A DNA stretch of 64,000 bases. Source: Chelativorans intermedius (GTDB lineage: Bacteria > Pseudomonadota > Alphaproteobacteria > Rhizobiales > Rhizobiaceae). The stretch spans positions 124,001 through 188,000 of the forward strand of contig NZ_JAODNW010000003.1 in NCBI RefSeq assembly GCF_025398255.1, written 5' to 3'. Shown here piece by piece: positions 8,320 through 17,180 of this stretch; the first letter of the stretch is position 1, and every line of letters starts with the position of its first letter. The notes beneath the pieces were generated by a model. That model was not told the origin of the DNA. It was given only the letters and a program-made list of their open reading frames with translations, and did not search any database. Made by a program: the position numbers and the translations under genes.

Positions 8320-9792
8320 TCAGGCTGCCTCGTGGCGCGTCACCTGCAGCGGGCCGCCGCCGCTCGTCTCCAGGAAGAAGCGCTTCAGCAGATTTTTCGC
8401 GGCCAGCATCCGGTATTCGGCGGAGGCGCGCATGTCGCTGATCGGGGTGAAGTCGCGTTCATAGGCCGAAAGCGCCTCCTCCACTGTCGCCGGCGTCCAT
8501 GGCTTGCCGACGAGCGCCTCTTCCACGGCGCGGGCCCGCTTCGGGGTGGCTGCCATGCCGCCATAGGCAATGCGCGCCATGGCAACGGTGCCGTCGTCGG
8601 CTATGCGCAGGTGAAAGGCGCCCAGCACGGCGGTGATGTCCTCGTCGCGCCGCTTGGAGACCTTCCAGGCGGCGAAGCGGGCATCGGCGGAGGGCAGGGG
8701 CACATGCACCGCCTCGACGAACTCGCCGGGCCGTCGGTCCTGCTTGCCGTAGTCGATGAAGAAATCCTCCAGCGGGATGGTGCGCCGGGTCTCGCCGTGG
8801 CGCAGGGTCAGGCGCGCGCCGAGGGCGATCAGGGGTGGCGGCGTGTCGCCGATGGGGGAACCGTTGGCGATGTTGCCGCCAATGGTGCCCTGGTTGCGCA
8901 CCTGCTCGCCGCCGATGCGCTCGAACAGCGGCCCGAGGGCAGGGATGCGGGCTGCAAGATGCGGCATGGCCTGGGTGTAGCTGACGCCCGCGCCGATGGT
9001 CAGAACGCCGTCCTCCTCCCTCACGGTGCGAAGCTGCGAAAGCCCGCCGATGAAGACGACGGGCGCGATGTCGCGCATGAACTTGGTCACCCACAGGCCC
9101 ACATCCGTGGCGCCGGCGACGAGGGTGGCGTGGGGCTCGGCCCCCAACACCTCTGCCAGATCGTCCACGTTGGCTGGAATGACGAGGCGCGCACGCCCTT
9201 CGCCGATCTCCACGCGCGCCCCGTCGCGCATCGCCGTCAATTCGGCGGTCACGGCCTCGCGCTCGGCGGCCAGCGGATCGTCGCGCAGATCGCCATAGGC
9301 GGAAATGGCGCGGGCGGCGCGCACGATCGACTCATACCCCGTGCAGCGGCACAGGTTGCCCTGCAACGCCTTCTCGATCTCGGTCGTGGAGGGATGGGGC
9401 GTGCGCATGGCAAGCGCGTAGAGCGACATCACGAAACCCGGCGTGCAGAAGCCGCACTGCGAGCCGTGATGGTCCACCAGCGCCTGCTGCACAGGATGAA
9501 GGGTGCCGTCCGCCCGTTTCAGGTGCTCCACCGTCACGACGTGGCAGCCGTCGAGGGAGGCGAGAAAACGGATGCACGCATTGACGCCTTCATAGACAAG
9601 CCCCGTCTCGTCAAGGCGGCCCACCAGCACCGTGCAGGCCCCGCAGTCGCCCTCGGCGCAGCCCTCCTTGGTGCCCGTCAGCCGGCATTCGAGGCGCAGG
9701 AAGTCGAGCAGCGTGCACTCGGGCTGGACGTTGGCGAGCGCGATGCGGCGCCCGTTCAGGAGGAAGCGGATTTCCCTGCGCACCCGCGCCAT
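8320..9792 (-). CDS. xdhA: Xanthine dehydrogenase, FeS/FAD small subunit XdhA
   Basis: The 490-residue subunit begins with a plant-type [2Fe-2S] domain (EGCAEGDCGAC). A second [2Fe-2S] domain follows with QCGFCTPGF and LCRCTGY. An FAD-binding domain comes next (GGNIANGSPIGD, about residues 300-320) and then the CO-dehydrogenase-flavoprotein C-terminal domain. It carries electrons from XdhB to NAD. The start codon overlaps the uraH stop in a TGATG arrangement, so translation is probably coupled. Split XdhA/XdhB rather than the fused eukaryotic form is usual in proteobacteria. Confidence 0.95.
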   Translation of the reverse strand: MARVRREIRFLLNGRRIALANVQPECTLLDFLRLECRLTGTKEGCAEGDCGACTVLVGRLDETGLVYEGVNACIRFLASLDGCHVVTVEHLKRADGTLHPVQQALVDHHGSQCGFCTPGFVMSLYALAMRTPHPSTTEIEKALQGNLCRCTGYESIVRAARAISAYGDLRDDPLAAEREAVTAELTAMRDGARVEIGEGRARLVIPANVDDLAEVLGAEPHATLVAGATDVGLWVTKFMRDIAPVVFIGGLSQLRTVREEDGVLTIGAGVSYTQAMPHLAARIPALGPLFERIGGEQVRNQGTIGGNIANGSPIGDTPPPLIALGARLTLRHGETRRTIPLEDFFIDYGKQDRRPGEFVEAVHVPLPSADARFAAWKVSKRRDEDITAVLGAFHLRIADDGTVAMARIAYGGMAATPKRARAVEEALVGKPWTPATVEEALSAYERDFTPISDMRASAEYRMLAAKNLLKRFFLETSGGGPLQVTRHEAA

Positions 9793-10157
9793 CAGCTCCC
9801 CCGATAGGTCGAGTAGCCGTAGGGCGAGACGAGAAGGGGCACATGATAATGCGCCCGCTCCGAAACGCCGAAGCGGATCGGCACCCGGTCGAGAAACGCC
9901 CGCGCGGGCAGCTTTTCACCCCTGGCGCGCAGATAGTTGCCCACCTCGAAGATCATTTCATATTCGCCGGGCTCGAACGTCTTGCCTTCCAGAAGAGGGG
10001 CATCGCAGCGTCCGTTGGCGTTGGTCTTCACGGTCTTGAGGAGGGTGCGGCTGTCGCCTTCCAGCCGGTAGAGGGCGATCTCCATGCCTGCCGCGGGGCG
10101 CCCGGCGGCGGTGTCGAGCACGTGGGTGGTCAGGCGACCCGTGCCTTGCTCGCTCAT
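9792..10157 (-). CDS. uraH: 5-Hydroxyisourate hydrolase (transthyretin-like)
   Basis: The 121-residue product starts at [19 protein letters not shown] after a GGGAGAAAG ribosome site. It shows the transthyretin-related signature: N-terminal LTTHVLD...GRPA, the [10 protein letters not shown] strand with catalytic His, and the C-terminal YRGS tetrapeptide that separates HIU hydrolases from true transthyretins. It hydrolyses 5-hydroxyisourate, the PuuD product, to OHCU, the UraD substrate. It heads the uraH-xdhABC operon and is divergent from the puuE::uraD gene. A much longer in-frame reading upstream is an antisense artefact over puuE. Confidence 0.94.
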   Translation of the reverse strand: MSEQGTGRLTTHVLDTAAGRPAAGMEIALYRLEGDSRTLLKTVKTNANGRCDAPLLEGKTFEPGEYEMIFEVGNYLRARGEKLPARAFLDRVPIRFGVSERAHYHVPLLVSPYGYSTYRGS

Positions 10158-10250
10158 TCTTTCTCCCTCTGGTTTTTCTTCTTGGTGCGGCCGATTGTGC
10201 GGCAATTCACGCGCTTGCATAAGGGGGGTGCGCGCGAAAGAGCCCAAAAA

Positions 10251-10273
10251 GACTTTCAAATTTTTCAGGGGAA
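10251..10273. promoter_or_regulatory. Putative LysR-type operator, copy 2 (uraH / puuE divergent promoter)
   Basis: This site shares GACTTTCAAA, then TTTTC and a GG-rich end, with the element at 3998-4020: 19 of 23 positions are identical by eye. It lies about 95 bp upstream of uraH and 60-80 bp upstream of puuE, suitable for controlling both. TTTC-N11-GGGA is an imperfect version of the copy-1 dyad. The regulator identity is inferred. Confidence 0.5.
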
Positions 10274-10334
10274 TGCGCCCGTCCCCCTTCGACTGTATCC
10301 TTGGGACGCCGATGATCCGAGAGGAACGCCGAAA

Positions 10335-11768
10335 GTGAGGCGCTATTTCAGAGACATGCGCGGCTATGGCGCCAATCCGCCGGACCCCAAATGGCCGGGC
10401 GGGGCGCGCGTGTGCGTGCAGTTCGTCGTCAATTACGAGGAGGGCGGCGAGAACTGCATTCTCCACGGCGACGCTGCGTCCGAGGCGTTCCTGTCGGAGA
10501 TCGTGGGAGCCGCTCCCTGGCCGGGCATGCGCCACTGGAACATGGAGTCGATCTACGAATACGGTGCGCGCGCCGGTTTCTGGCGGCTTCACCGCATCTT
10601 TACAGGGGCCGGGGTGCCGGTCACCGTGTTCGGCGTTGCAAGTGCGCTGGCCCGCGGCCCCGAGCAGGTGGCGGCGATGAAGGAGGCGGGCTGGGAGATC
10701 GCCAGTCACGGGCTGAAATGGATCGACTATCGCGCCCATTCCGAGGAAGAGGAGCGGCGTGACCTGAAGGAGGCGATCCGCCTCCACGCGGAAGTGGTGG
10801 GCGAGCGCCCGCGCGGGCTCTATGTCGGGCGCACGTCGGTCAACTCCGTGAAGCTGGCGGCCCAGGAGGGCGGCTTCGAGTGGATTTCCGATACCTATGA
10901 CGACGATCTGCCCTACTGGCTCGACCATGACGGTCAGGGCGGCGCCATCGCCCCGCAACTTGTCATCCCCTATACGCTGGACGCCAACGACATGCGCTTT
11001 GCCACCGCGCAGGGCTTCAATGCGGGCGACCAGTTCTTCACCTATCTGAAGGATGCCTTCGACACGCTTTACGCGGAAGGCGAGGCCGGGCGGCCGGCCA
11101 TGATGAGCGTCGGCCTGCATTGCCGGCTTGTCGGCCGTCCGGGGCGGGCCGCAGCGCTGAGGCGTTTCATCGACCATGTGCAGGCGCACGAGAAGGTGTG
11201 GCTGGCACGCCGCATGGACATCGCCCGTCACTGGATGGAACATCACCCCTACCGGGCGCCGGGCTTGCGGCCCAGCCGCATGGGCGAGGTGGAGTTCGTC
11301 GAGCGCTTCGGCGGCGTCTTCGAGCACTCGCCCTGGATTGCCGAGCGTGCCTTCCGGCTCGAACTCGGCCCCGCGCACGACAGCGCGGCCGGCCTGCACA
11401 ATGCGCTGGCGCGCATCTTCCGCGCCGCCGGCGAGGAGGAGCGCCTGCGTGTTCTCAAGGCCCATCCGGATCTCGCCGGCAAGCTCGCGGCGGCAAGGCG
11501 GCTGACCCCGGAGTCGGCGCGGGAACAAGCGTCTGCGGGGCTTGATGCGCTGACGGACGAGGAGCGGGCGCGCTTCAGCGATCTCAACACGCGCTACATG
11601 CAGAAGTTCGGTTTTCCCTTCATCATCGCCGTGAAGGACCACACGAAGGAGCAGATTCTGCGCGCTTTCGAGACCCGCATCGAAAACGGCAGAGAACAGG
11701 AATTCGCCACCGCCTGCCGGCAGGTGGAGCGCATCGCCTATCTGCGGCTCAAGGAGATGCTGCCCTGA
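10335..11768 (+). CDS. puuE: Fused allantoinase PuuE - OHCU decarboxylase UraD
   Basis: A GTG start after GAGAGGAA is favoured, giving 477 residues. Residues about 1-305 are the polysaccharide-deacetylase-like cofactor-free allantoinase PuuE ([44 protein letters not shown]). Residues about 310-477 are Ura[17 protein letters not shown] with its catalytic-His context, then KAHPDLAGK and [18 protein letters not shown]. UraD decarboxylates OHCU to S-allantoin and PuuE opens allantoin to allantoate, so one chain carries consecutive reactions. In many genomes these are separate genes. The downstream UGHY gene starts on its last base (TGATG). The product allantoate needs an enzyme not present in this window. 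Confidence 0.92.
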   Translation: MRRYFRDMRGYGANPPDPKWPGGARVCVQFVVNYEEGGENCILHGDAASEAFLSEIVGAAPWPGMRHWNMESIYEYGARAGFWRLHRIFTGAGVPVTVFGVASALARGPEQVAAMKEAGWEIASHGLKWIDYRAHSEEEERRDLKEAIRLHAEVVGERPRGLYVGRTSVNSVKLAAQEGGFEWISDTYDDDLPYWLDHDGQGGAIAPQLVIPYTLDANDMRFATAQGFNAGDQFFTYLKDAFDTLYAEGEAGRPAMMSVGLHCRLVGRPGRAAALRRFIDHVQAHEKVWLARRMDIARHWMEHHPYRAPGLRPSRMGEVEFVERFGGVFEHSPWIAERAFRLELGPAHDSAAGLHNALARIFRAAGEEERLRVLKAHPDLAGKLAAARRLTPESAREQASAGLDALTDEERARFSDLNTRYMQKFGFPFIIAVKDHTKEQILRAFETRIENGREQEFATACRQVERIAYLRLKEMLP

Positions 11769-12604
11769 TGAGCACCAATGCACCCTATTATGCACCGAAG
11801 GGAGGACTGCCGGGGCAGGATGCGCTGATCACCGGCCGCGCCGTCTTTACCGAGGCCTATGCCGTGATCCCGAAGGGGGTGATGCGCGATATCGTGACGA
11901 GCCGTCTTCCCTTCTGGCAGGACACGCGGGCGTGGATTCTCGCCCGCCCCCTTTCCGGTTTCGCGGAGACCTTCTCGCAGTACATCATGGAGGTGGCTCC
12001 GGGCGGCGGCAGCGACCGTCCGGAACCGGACCCGGAGGCGCAGGGCGTCCTCTTCGTGGTCGAGGGAGCGTTGACGGTGCATCTCGACGGGCGGGCGCGC
12101 CGGCTGCTGCCCGGTGGCTACGCCTATCTGCCGCCGGCAAGCGGCTGGCGGGTGCGCAACGAAGGCACCGCGGCGGCGCGTTTCCACTGGATTCGCAAGG
12201 CCTATGAGGCCGTTGAAGGCATTCCCGCGCCCGAGGCCTTCTTCACCAACGAGCAGGACGTCGCCCCGGTGCCGATGCCGGACACCGAAGGCCGGTGGGC
12301 CACCACCCGGTTCGTGGACCCGGACGACATCCGCCACGACATGCACGTGACCATCGTCACCTTCGAGCCCGGCGCCGTCATTCCGTTTGCCGAGACGCAT
12401 GTCATGGAGCACGGCCTCTATGTGCTGGAAGGCAAGGCGGTCTATCGGCTCAACCGCGACTGGGTCGAGGTCGAGGCGGGAGACTTCATGTGGCTGCGGG
12501 CGTTCTGCCCGCAGGCCTGCTATGCGGGCGGGCCCGGCCGCTTCCGCTACCTGCTCTACAAGGACGTGAACCGGCACGCACGGCTGCGGATCGGGGCGCG
12601 ATGA
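11768..12604 (+). CDS. (S)-ureidoglycine aminohydrolase (bicupin, AllE/UGHY)
   Basis: The 278-residue protein is a duplicated cupin. The first barrel contains [17 protein letters not shown]. The second contains [18 protein letters not shown] and ends with [17 protein letters not shown], the Mn-binding barrel of UGHY. It releases ammonia from (S)-ureidoglycine to form (S)-ureidoglycolate, fixing the stereochemistry for the lyase encoded next. The N-terminal YYAPKGGLP and the long inter-barrel segment also fit the family. It overlaps puuE by one base and allA by four bases (ATGA), a tightly coupled operon. Confidence 0.9.
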   Translation: MSTNAPYYAPKGGLPGQDALITGRAVFTEAYAVIPKGVMRDIVTSRLPFWQDTRAWILARPLSGFAETFSQYIMEVAPGGGSDRPEPDPEAQGVLFVVEGALTVHLDGRARRLLPGGYAYLPPASGWRVRNEGTAAARFHWIRKAYEAVEGIPAPEAFFTNEQDVAPVPMPDTEGRWATTRFVDPDDIRHDMHVTIVTFEPGAVIPFAETHVMEHGLYVLEGKAVYRLNRDWVEVEAGDFMWLRAFCPQACYAGGPGRFRYLLYKDVNRHARLRIGAR

Positions 12605-13104
12605 AGACCGTCACCGCCGAGCCCCTGACGAAACACGCCTTCCGCCCCTTTGGCGATGTGATCGAGACCGAGGGGGCCGAGAGCTTGCTCATCAATGGCG
12701 GCATGTGCCGCCGCTTCAACGATCTGGCAAGGGTGGAAGCCGTGGGGGAGGGTGCGCGCGTGCTCGTCAACATCTTTCGCGCCCGGCCCTATCCCCTGCC
12801 GTTGAAACTGGCCATCGTGGAGCGTCACCCGCTGGGCAGCCAGGCGTTCGTGCCGCTTCAGCCCCGGCCCTTTCTGGCGATCGTCTGTCCGGATGAGGCC
12901 GGCCGGCCGGGCACGCCGCGGGCCTTCCTCGCGCAGCCGGGCCAGGGGGTGAACTATGCCCGCAATACATGGCACGCGGTGCTCACGCCCATCGGCGGGG
13001 AGGTGCAGGATTTCCTGGTCATCGACCGCGGCGGTGAAGGCAGCAATCTGGAAGAATTCTTCTTTGCCGATCCCTTTGAAGTCCGCCTGCCGGAGGCACC
13101 ATGA
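12601..13104 (+). CDS. allA: Ureidoglycolate lyase
   Basis: The 167-residue protein begins at [20 protein letters not shown], overlapping the previous stop as ATGA. It matches AllA: the RPYPLPLKLAIVERHPLGSQAF central motif is visible, as are YARNTWHAVLTPI with a metal-ligand His and DFLVIDRGGEGSNLEE near the end. It splits (S)-ureidoglycolate into glyoxylate and urea. Glyoxylate is the bridge to the glycerate kinase gene at the left edge; urea would be used by urease or urea amidolyase elsewhere. The longer upstream in-frame reading lies over the bicupin gene and is not real. Confidence 0.93.
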   Translation: MKTVTAEPLTKHAFRPFGDVIETEGAESLLINGGMCRRFNDLARVEAVGEGARVLVNIFRARPYPLPLKLAIVERHPLGSQAFVPLQPRPFLAIVCPDEAGRPGTPRAFLAQPGQGVNYARNTWHAVLTPIGGEVQDFLVIDRGGEGSNLEEFFFADPFEVRLPEAP

Positions 13105-13700
13105 TCTCCCATGATGCCGCTTTCCTCCGCCGCCTGTTCGATGTCATCGAACAGGACATCGTGCCCAGGACGAAGGCCGGGGTAACCGCCGGCAACAAGC
13201 TCTTCGGTGCTGCCATTCTCAGGAAGGATGACCTTTCCCTGGTGCTGGCGGAGACCAACAACGAACGCGAAAACCCGCTCTGGCACGGGGAGATGCACGC
13301 GCTCAAACGCTTCTACGAACTGCCGAGACGGGAAAGACCGGCCACAAGGGACTGCCTCTTCCTTTCCACCCACGAGCCTTGTTCGCTGTGCCTGTCTGCC
13401 ATTACCTGGTGCGGCTTCGATAATTTTTATTATCTTTTTAGCCATGAGGACTCGCGCGACGCCTTCGCCATCCCGCACGATCTGAGGATCCTCAAGGAGG
13501 TCTTCCGGCTCGACCCAGGCGGCTACAATCGTCGGAACGCGTTCTGGACCGCCCATTCCATCCGCGAGCTCGCCGGCGCCCTGCCGGGGCCTGAGCGGCG
13601 ACAGGCAGAGGCGCAGATTGCGCGGCTTTCGACCCTCTATGAGGGGCTTTCGGAAATCTACCAGGCCGGCAAGGCCGAAAACGACATTCCGCTCAACTGA
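13101..13700 (+). CDS. CMP/dCMP-type zinc deaminase of unknown substrate
   Basis: The 199-residue protein has the cytidine/deoxycytidylate deaminase zinc site: HGE (His62 ligand, Glu64 proton shuttle) in WHGEMHAL, and PCSLC (Cys94, Cys97) in STHEPCSLC. The C-terminal 70 residues, about 130-199, are charged and helical and extend beyond the core fold. It is the fourth gene of the puuE operon, overlapping allA as ATGA, so it is co-translated with ureide catabolism. The purine step (guanine to xanthine) is already covered by GuaD, so its substrate is unclear. A cytosine, adenine or ureide-related amidine are all possible; none is shown by sequence. Confidence 0.85.
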   Translation: MISHDAAFLRRLFDVIEQDIVPRTKAGVTAGNKLFGAAILRKDDLSLVLAETNNERENPLWHGEMHALKRFYELPRRERPATRDCLFLSTHEPCSLCLSAITWCGFDNFYYLFSHEDSRDAFAIPHDLRILKEVFRLDPGGYNRRNAFWTAHSIRELAGALPGPERRQAEAQIARLSTLYEGLSEIYQAGKAENDIPLN

Positions 13701-13720
13701 CACACCCGCAGCGGAGCGGG

Positions 13721-13993
13721 CTATTCCTTGAACAGGTCGGCATGGGTGCCGGTGCGGGCAAGCTGCAACTCGTTTCCGACCACACGGTAGATCAACAGCC
13801 AGTCCCCTTCGATGTGTGCGTCGCGGAAGCCCTGCCACCTGCCTCTCAGAGGGTGATCCCGATAGGCGGCGGGCAGCGGCTTCTGCTCGATAAGCAGCCG
13901 CAGAAGGATCCGCAACTTGCCCAGATCCTTGCCCCGCTTCTCCGCCAATTTGACGTCGCGCTTGAATTGGGTGGACCGAACCGCAACCAGCAC
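13721..13993 (-). CDS. RelE/YafQ-type mRNA interferase toxin
   Basis: The 90-residue protein resembles YafQ of the RelE superfamily. It has the N-terminal STQFKRDVKLAEKRG helix, YRDHPLRGRWQGFRDAHI, then DWLLIYRVVGNELQLARTGTHADLF, with the conserved C-terminal His and acidic residues near the family active site. Such toxins cut mRNA on the ribosome. It starts with GTG one base after the antitoxin stop, so it depends on antitoxin translation. The pair sits between two catabolic operons on the strand opposite the purine operon. Length is normal. Confidence 0.88.
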   Translation of the reverse strand: MLVAVRSTQFKRDVKLAEKRGKDLGKLRILLRLLIEQKPLPAAYRDHPLRGRWQGFRDAHIEGDWLLIYRVVGNELQLARTGTHADLFKE

Positions 13994-13994
13994 G

Positions 13995-14252
13995 TCAGAT
14001 GCCCAGATCCTTGAACAGGTCCTCCGCGCTTTCGAACCTCTTGCCCTTGCCGGCGTCCAACTCCTTCATTGCCCTGACGGTCACGGCATTCGGCACCTTC
14101 ACCGGAAAGGGCACCGCCTTGTCGCGGGCGACCCGCACAAGGGCCATGCGGATGTAGTCCGAGACGGAAAGGCCCATCTCGGCGAGGGCGGCGGCGGCCT
14201 CCCTCTTGGTTTCGGCGTCGATGCGGGCGCGCACAACGGTATCGGTGGCCAT
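13995..14252 (-). CDS. RelB/DinJ-type antitoxin
   Basis: The start is set at ATG 14252 because GGAG lies seven bases upstream. The nearer ATG at 14258 is too close to that site. The 85-residue product begins MATDTVVRARIDAETKREAA, a ribbon-helix-helix DNA-binding segment typical of DinJ/RelB, and ends in an acidic toxin-binding tail (RFESAEDLFKDLGI). It should neutralise the YafQ-like toxin and repress its own promoter through the palindrome just upstream. Confidence 0.88.
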   Translation of the reverse strand: MATDTVVRARIDAETKREAAAALAEMGLSVSDYIRMALVRVARDKAVPFPVKVPNAVTVRAMKELDAGKGKRFESAEDLFKDLGI

Positions 14253-14276
14253 GTCCATTCTCCTTTGTGGTTCAAA

Positions 14277-14296
14277 TGTAGCCACAAAAGGCTACA
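14277..14296. promoter_or_regulatory. Palindromic operator of the toxin-antitoxin pair
   Basis: TGTAGCCACAAAAGGCTACA is a perfect inverted repeat with 7-bp arms around six bases, beginning 24 bases before the antitoxin ATG. Ribbon-helix-helix antitoxins usually bind such a dyad over their promoter. Binding by this antitoxin is inferred from position. Confidence 0.6.
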
Positions 14297-14311
14297 GCCG
14301 CAAGGGTGTCA

Positions 14312-15517
14312 TCAGGCCTTTTCCAGTGCCAGCGCGATGCCCTGGCCCACGCCGATGCACATGGTGGCAAGGGCCAGCCGCGCCCCGCGCCCCGCAAGCT
14401 CCAGCGCCGCCGTGCCGGCGAGGCGCGCGCCGGACATGCCGAGCGGATGGCCGAGCGCGATGGCGCCGCCATTCGGGTTCACATGCGCGGCATCCTCGCC
14501 AAGCCCCAGCTCGCGCAGCACGGCGATCGCCTGCGAGGCGAAGGCCTCGTTGAGTTCCACCACGTCGAAGTCGGCGGGCTGCAGCTCCAGGCGGGCACAC
14601 AGCTTCCTGGTGGCGGGCACCGGGCCCATGCCCATGATGCGCGGGGGTACGCCGGCCGTCGCCGCGCCCAGGATGCGGGCAATGGGGGTGAGGCCGTGCT
14701 TCCTGGCCGCCGCTTCCGAGGCCACGATGAGGGCGGCCGCGCCATCGTTCACGCCGGATGCATTTCCGGCCGTCACCGTTCCTCCCTCGCGGAACGGCGT
14801 GGGCAGCTTCGCCAGCGCCTCCACGCTGGTGCCCGGTCGCGGGTGCTCGTCCTTCTCCACGACGGCGGGCTCGCCCTTGCGCCGGGAAATCGTAACGGGC
14901 ACGATCTCCCTGGCCAGGCGTCCGTTCTCCTGCGCGGCCACCGCCCTTGCCTGGCTGCGCGCCGCGAAGGCGTCCTGGTCGGCGCGGCTGATGCGGTAGT
15001 CCTCGGCCACGTTCTCGCCGGTCTCGGGCATGGAGTCCACGCCGTATTGCGCCTTCATCAGCGGGTTGACGAAGCGCCAGCCGATGGTGGTGTCGTGGAT
15101 CTCGGCATTGCGCGAGAAGGCGGTTTCCGCCTTCGGCAACACGAAGGGCGCCCGGCTCATCGATTCCACGCCGCCGGCGATCATCAGCTCCGCCTCGCCG
15201 GCCTTGATGGCGCGGGCGGCCGTGGCCACCGCGTCGAGGCCGGAGCCGCACAGCCGGTTGATCGTCGTGCCCGGCACCTCGACCGGCAGGCCGGCCAGCA
15301 GAAGCGCCATGCGCGCCACGTTGCGGTTGTCTTCGCCCGCCTGGTTGGCGCAGCCATAGATCACGTCGTCCACCGCGCCCCAGTCCACACCCTTGTTGCG
15401 CGTCATCAGCGCCTTCAGGGGCAGGGCGGCGAGGTCGTCGGCACGTACGGAAGAAAGCGCCCCGCCGAAACGGCCGATCGGCGTGCGGATATAGTCGCAG
15501 ATATAGGCTTCAGCCAT
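14312..15517 (-). CDS. pcaF: 3-Oxoadipyl-CoA thiolase (PcaF-type acetyl-CoA acyltransferase)
   Basis: The 401-residue thiolase starts at [19 protein letters not shown]. The catalytic triad falls at the usual positions: Cys90 in [11 protein letters not shown], His357 in [12 protein letters not shown] and Cys387 in MCIGVGQG. The [15 protein letters not shown] start is typical of PcaF rather than PhaA. It cleaves 3-oxoadipyl-CoA to succinyl-CoA and acetyl-CoA. It follows the CoA-transferase genes with an 8-bp overlap and is the last gene of that operon. A general acetoacetyl-CoA thiolase is the alternative, made less likely by the neighbours. Confidence 0.88.
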   Translation of the reverse strand: MAEAYICDYIRTPIGRFGGALSSVRADDLAALPLKALMTRNKGVDWGAVDDVIYGCANQAGEDNRNVARMALLLAGLPVEVPGTTINRLCGSGLDAVATAARAIKAGEAELMIAGGVESMSRAPFVLPKAETAFSRNAEIHDTTIGWRFVNPLMKAQYGVDSMPETGENVAEDYRISRADQDAFAARSQARAVAAQENGRLAREIVPVTISRRKGEPAVVEKDEHPRPGTSVEALAKLPTPFREGGTVTAGNASGVNDGAAALIVASEAAARKHGLTPIARILGAATAGVPPRIMGMGPVPATRKLCARLELQPADFDVVELNEAFASQAIAVLRELGLGEDAAHVNPNGGAIALGHPLGMSGARLAGTAALELAGRGARLALATMCIGVGQGIALALEKA

Positions 15518-16313
15518 CCTTCGATCCTCTTCTTGCGGCCGGGGCCGCACCCCTGTGTGCGGCCTCGCTGCGGGCCTTCAGCGCACGCAACGTGGCGAGT
15601 TCCGGTTCGGTGGGCGGCGGGGTCTCTTCCAGGCGGTCGGAGAAGGCCACGCGCCAGCCGCACGTCTCCTGCACCTTGTCGCGCGTGACGCCCGGATGCA
15701 ACGAGACGACGGTGAACTCCCTGGTCACGGGGTCGGGCTTCCAGATCGCCAGATCGGTGATGAGCAGCGTCGGCCCTTTCGTTCCGATGCCGAGCTGCTG
15801 CCTGTGGTCGCCGCCTTCGCCATGGCCGAAGGAGGTGAAGAAGTCGATCTTCTCCACCATGCCGCGCTTCGACTGGGCCATGGTGACGTAGACCTCGTGG
15901 CAGGAGGTGGCGATCTCGGGTGCACCGCCGCCGCCGGGAAGCCTTACCTTCGGCCTGTGGTAGTCGCCGATCACCGTGGTGTTGATGTTGCCGAAGCGGT
16001 CGATCTGGGCCGCGCCCAGAAAACCCACGGTGATGCGGCCGCCCTGCAGCCAGTAGCGGAACATCTCCGGCACGGAAACGGTGGTAAGCGCCGTTTCGCA
16101 CAGCTCGCCATCGCCAATGGACAGCGGCAGCACATCGGGCGCGGTGCCGATGGTACCGGATTCGTAGATCAGGGTGATGCCCGGTGCGTGGGTGAGGCGC
16201 GCGACATTGCAGGCGGCCGATGGCGCCCCGATGCCGACGAAGCAGACATCCCGGCTGGTGAGTGCCCGCGCGGCGGCGATCGTCATCATCTCGTTGGGCG
16301 TGAAATCGCTCAT
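15510..16313 (-). CDS. pcaJ: 3-Oxoadipate CoA-transferase beta subunit (CatJ/PcaJ type)
   Basis: The 267-residue protein begins [18 protein letters not shown], overlapping the alpha-subunit stop as ATGA. ESGTIG, containing the family Glu, and [16 protein letters not shown] are family I CoA-transferase motifs. At 267 residues it is longer than PcaJ of Pseudomonas putida and closer to the CatJ/glutaconate-CoA-transferase-like group. With the alpha subunit and succinyl-CoA it activates 3-oxoadipate. The last 40 residues are low-complexity (Glu/Pro/Arg-rich) and probably disordered. Substrate is inferred from the thiolase and IclR neighbours. Confidence 0.85.
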   Translation of the reverse strand: MSDFTPNEMMTIAAARALTSRDVCFVGIGAPSAACNVARLTHAPGITLIYESGTIGTAPDVLPLSIGDGELCETALTTVSVPEMFRYWLQGGRITVGFLGAAQIDRFGNINTTVIGDYHRPKVRLPGGGGAPEIATSCHEVYVTMAQSKRGMVEKIDFFTSFGHGEGGDHRQQLGIGTKGPTLLITDLAIWKPDPVTREFTVVSLHPGVTRDKVQETCGWRVAFSDRLEETPPPTEPELATLRALKARSEAAHRGAAPAARRGSKDG

Positions 16314-17167
16314 CGTCCCACCCGCAGCCTTTCGACGCGCCGGGCAAAGTCCTGCGGCGCGGCTCTCATCACGTTCTCCTCCATCCAGTCGCGGAAGCGG
16401 TCCCGGTCGGCGGCCACCGCGTCCCACTCCAGATAGGCGGCGTTATCGCGGGCATAGTAGCCATGGGCATAGGAAGGGTGCGCGCCGCCAGGCACCACGC
16501 AGATGGCCGTCACGGTCCAGTGTGGCAGCACGCAAAGATTGGGGTGGAGACCGGAGAAGTCCTCCACCACCTCCTCCACCGTCACCACGGCGCGGCGGGC
16601 GGCCAGCACCGCCTCCTTCTGGACGCCGACAATGCCTTCCACCAGGACATTGCCTTGCCGGTCCGCCTTCTGCGCATGGATGAAGGCGACATCGGGCCGA
16701 AGGGCGGGCACGGCGGCCAGCAGCTCGCCCGTGAAGGGGCAGGTGACGGTTCTGATGTTGGGGTTCACCGCCGCAAGCCCGGCGCCGCGGTAGCCGCGAA
16801 AGACGGCGCAGGGCAGGCCCGCCGCACCCGCCTCGTAGGCATTGGCCATCGCGGCATGCGAGTGCTCCTCGATCTCGATGGGATGCGGCCAGCCGTTCTC
16901 CACCGCGTCGCGCAGGCGCCTGAGCAGCCCGACACCCGGATTTCCGGCGTAGGAGAAGACGAGCTTGCGGGCAAGCCCCATGCCGATCATCTGGTCGTAG
17001 ACGATGTCCGGTGTCATGCGCACGAGGGTCAGCTCCCGCCGGCCCTGCCGGATCGCCTCGTGCGCGGCCGCCGTGGGGATGAGATGCGTGAAGCCCTCGA
17101 AGGCGGCGACGTCCCCGTCCTTGAGGTTCTCCCGCATGGCCTCCTCTAGCGGCAGGAAGCGCGCCAT
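16310..17167 (-). CDS. pcaI: 3-Oxoadipate CoA-transferase alpha subunit (CatI/PcaI type)
   Basis: The start at MARFLPLEEAMRENLKDGD follows a GGAGAGAG ribosome site and gives 285 residues. GFTHLIPTAAAHEAIRQG, SYAGNPGVGLLRRL and the AFIHAQKADRQGN motif are family I CoA-transferase alpha features. Length resembles CatI rather than the shorter PcaI. It heads the operon catI-catJ-pcaF, which turns 3-oxoadipate into succinyl-CoA plus acetyl-CoA. Earlier ring-cleavage genes are not in the window. It is divergent from an IclR regulator across 56 bp containing a clear dyad. Confidence 0.85.
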   Translation of the reverse strand: MARFLPLEEAMRENLKDGDVAAFEGFTHLIPTAAAHEAIRQGRRELTLVRMTPDIVYDQMIGMGLARKLVFSYAGNPGVGLLRRLRDAVENGWPHPIEIEEHSHAAMANAYEAGAAGLPCAVFRGYRGAGLAAVNPNIRTVTCPFTGELLAAVPALRPDVAFIHAQKADRQGNVLVEGIVGVQKEAVLAARRAVVTVEEVVEDFSGLHPNLCVLPHWTVTAICVVPGGAHPSYAHGYYARDNAAYLEWDAVAADRDRFRDWMEENVMRAAPQDFARRVERLRVGR

Positions 17168-17180
17168 CGCTCTCTCCAAA

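Noticed and set aside
5922..8441. 839-codon plus-strand frame opposite xdhB
   Set aside because: Antisense shadow; xdhB is well supported.
13705..13720. CCCGC/GCGGG hairpin after the deaminase gene
   Set aside because: The 5-bp stem has no T-tract; it may be a weak terminator but cannot be supported.
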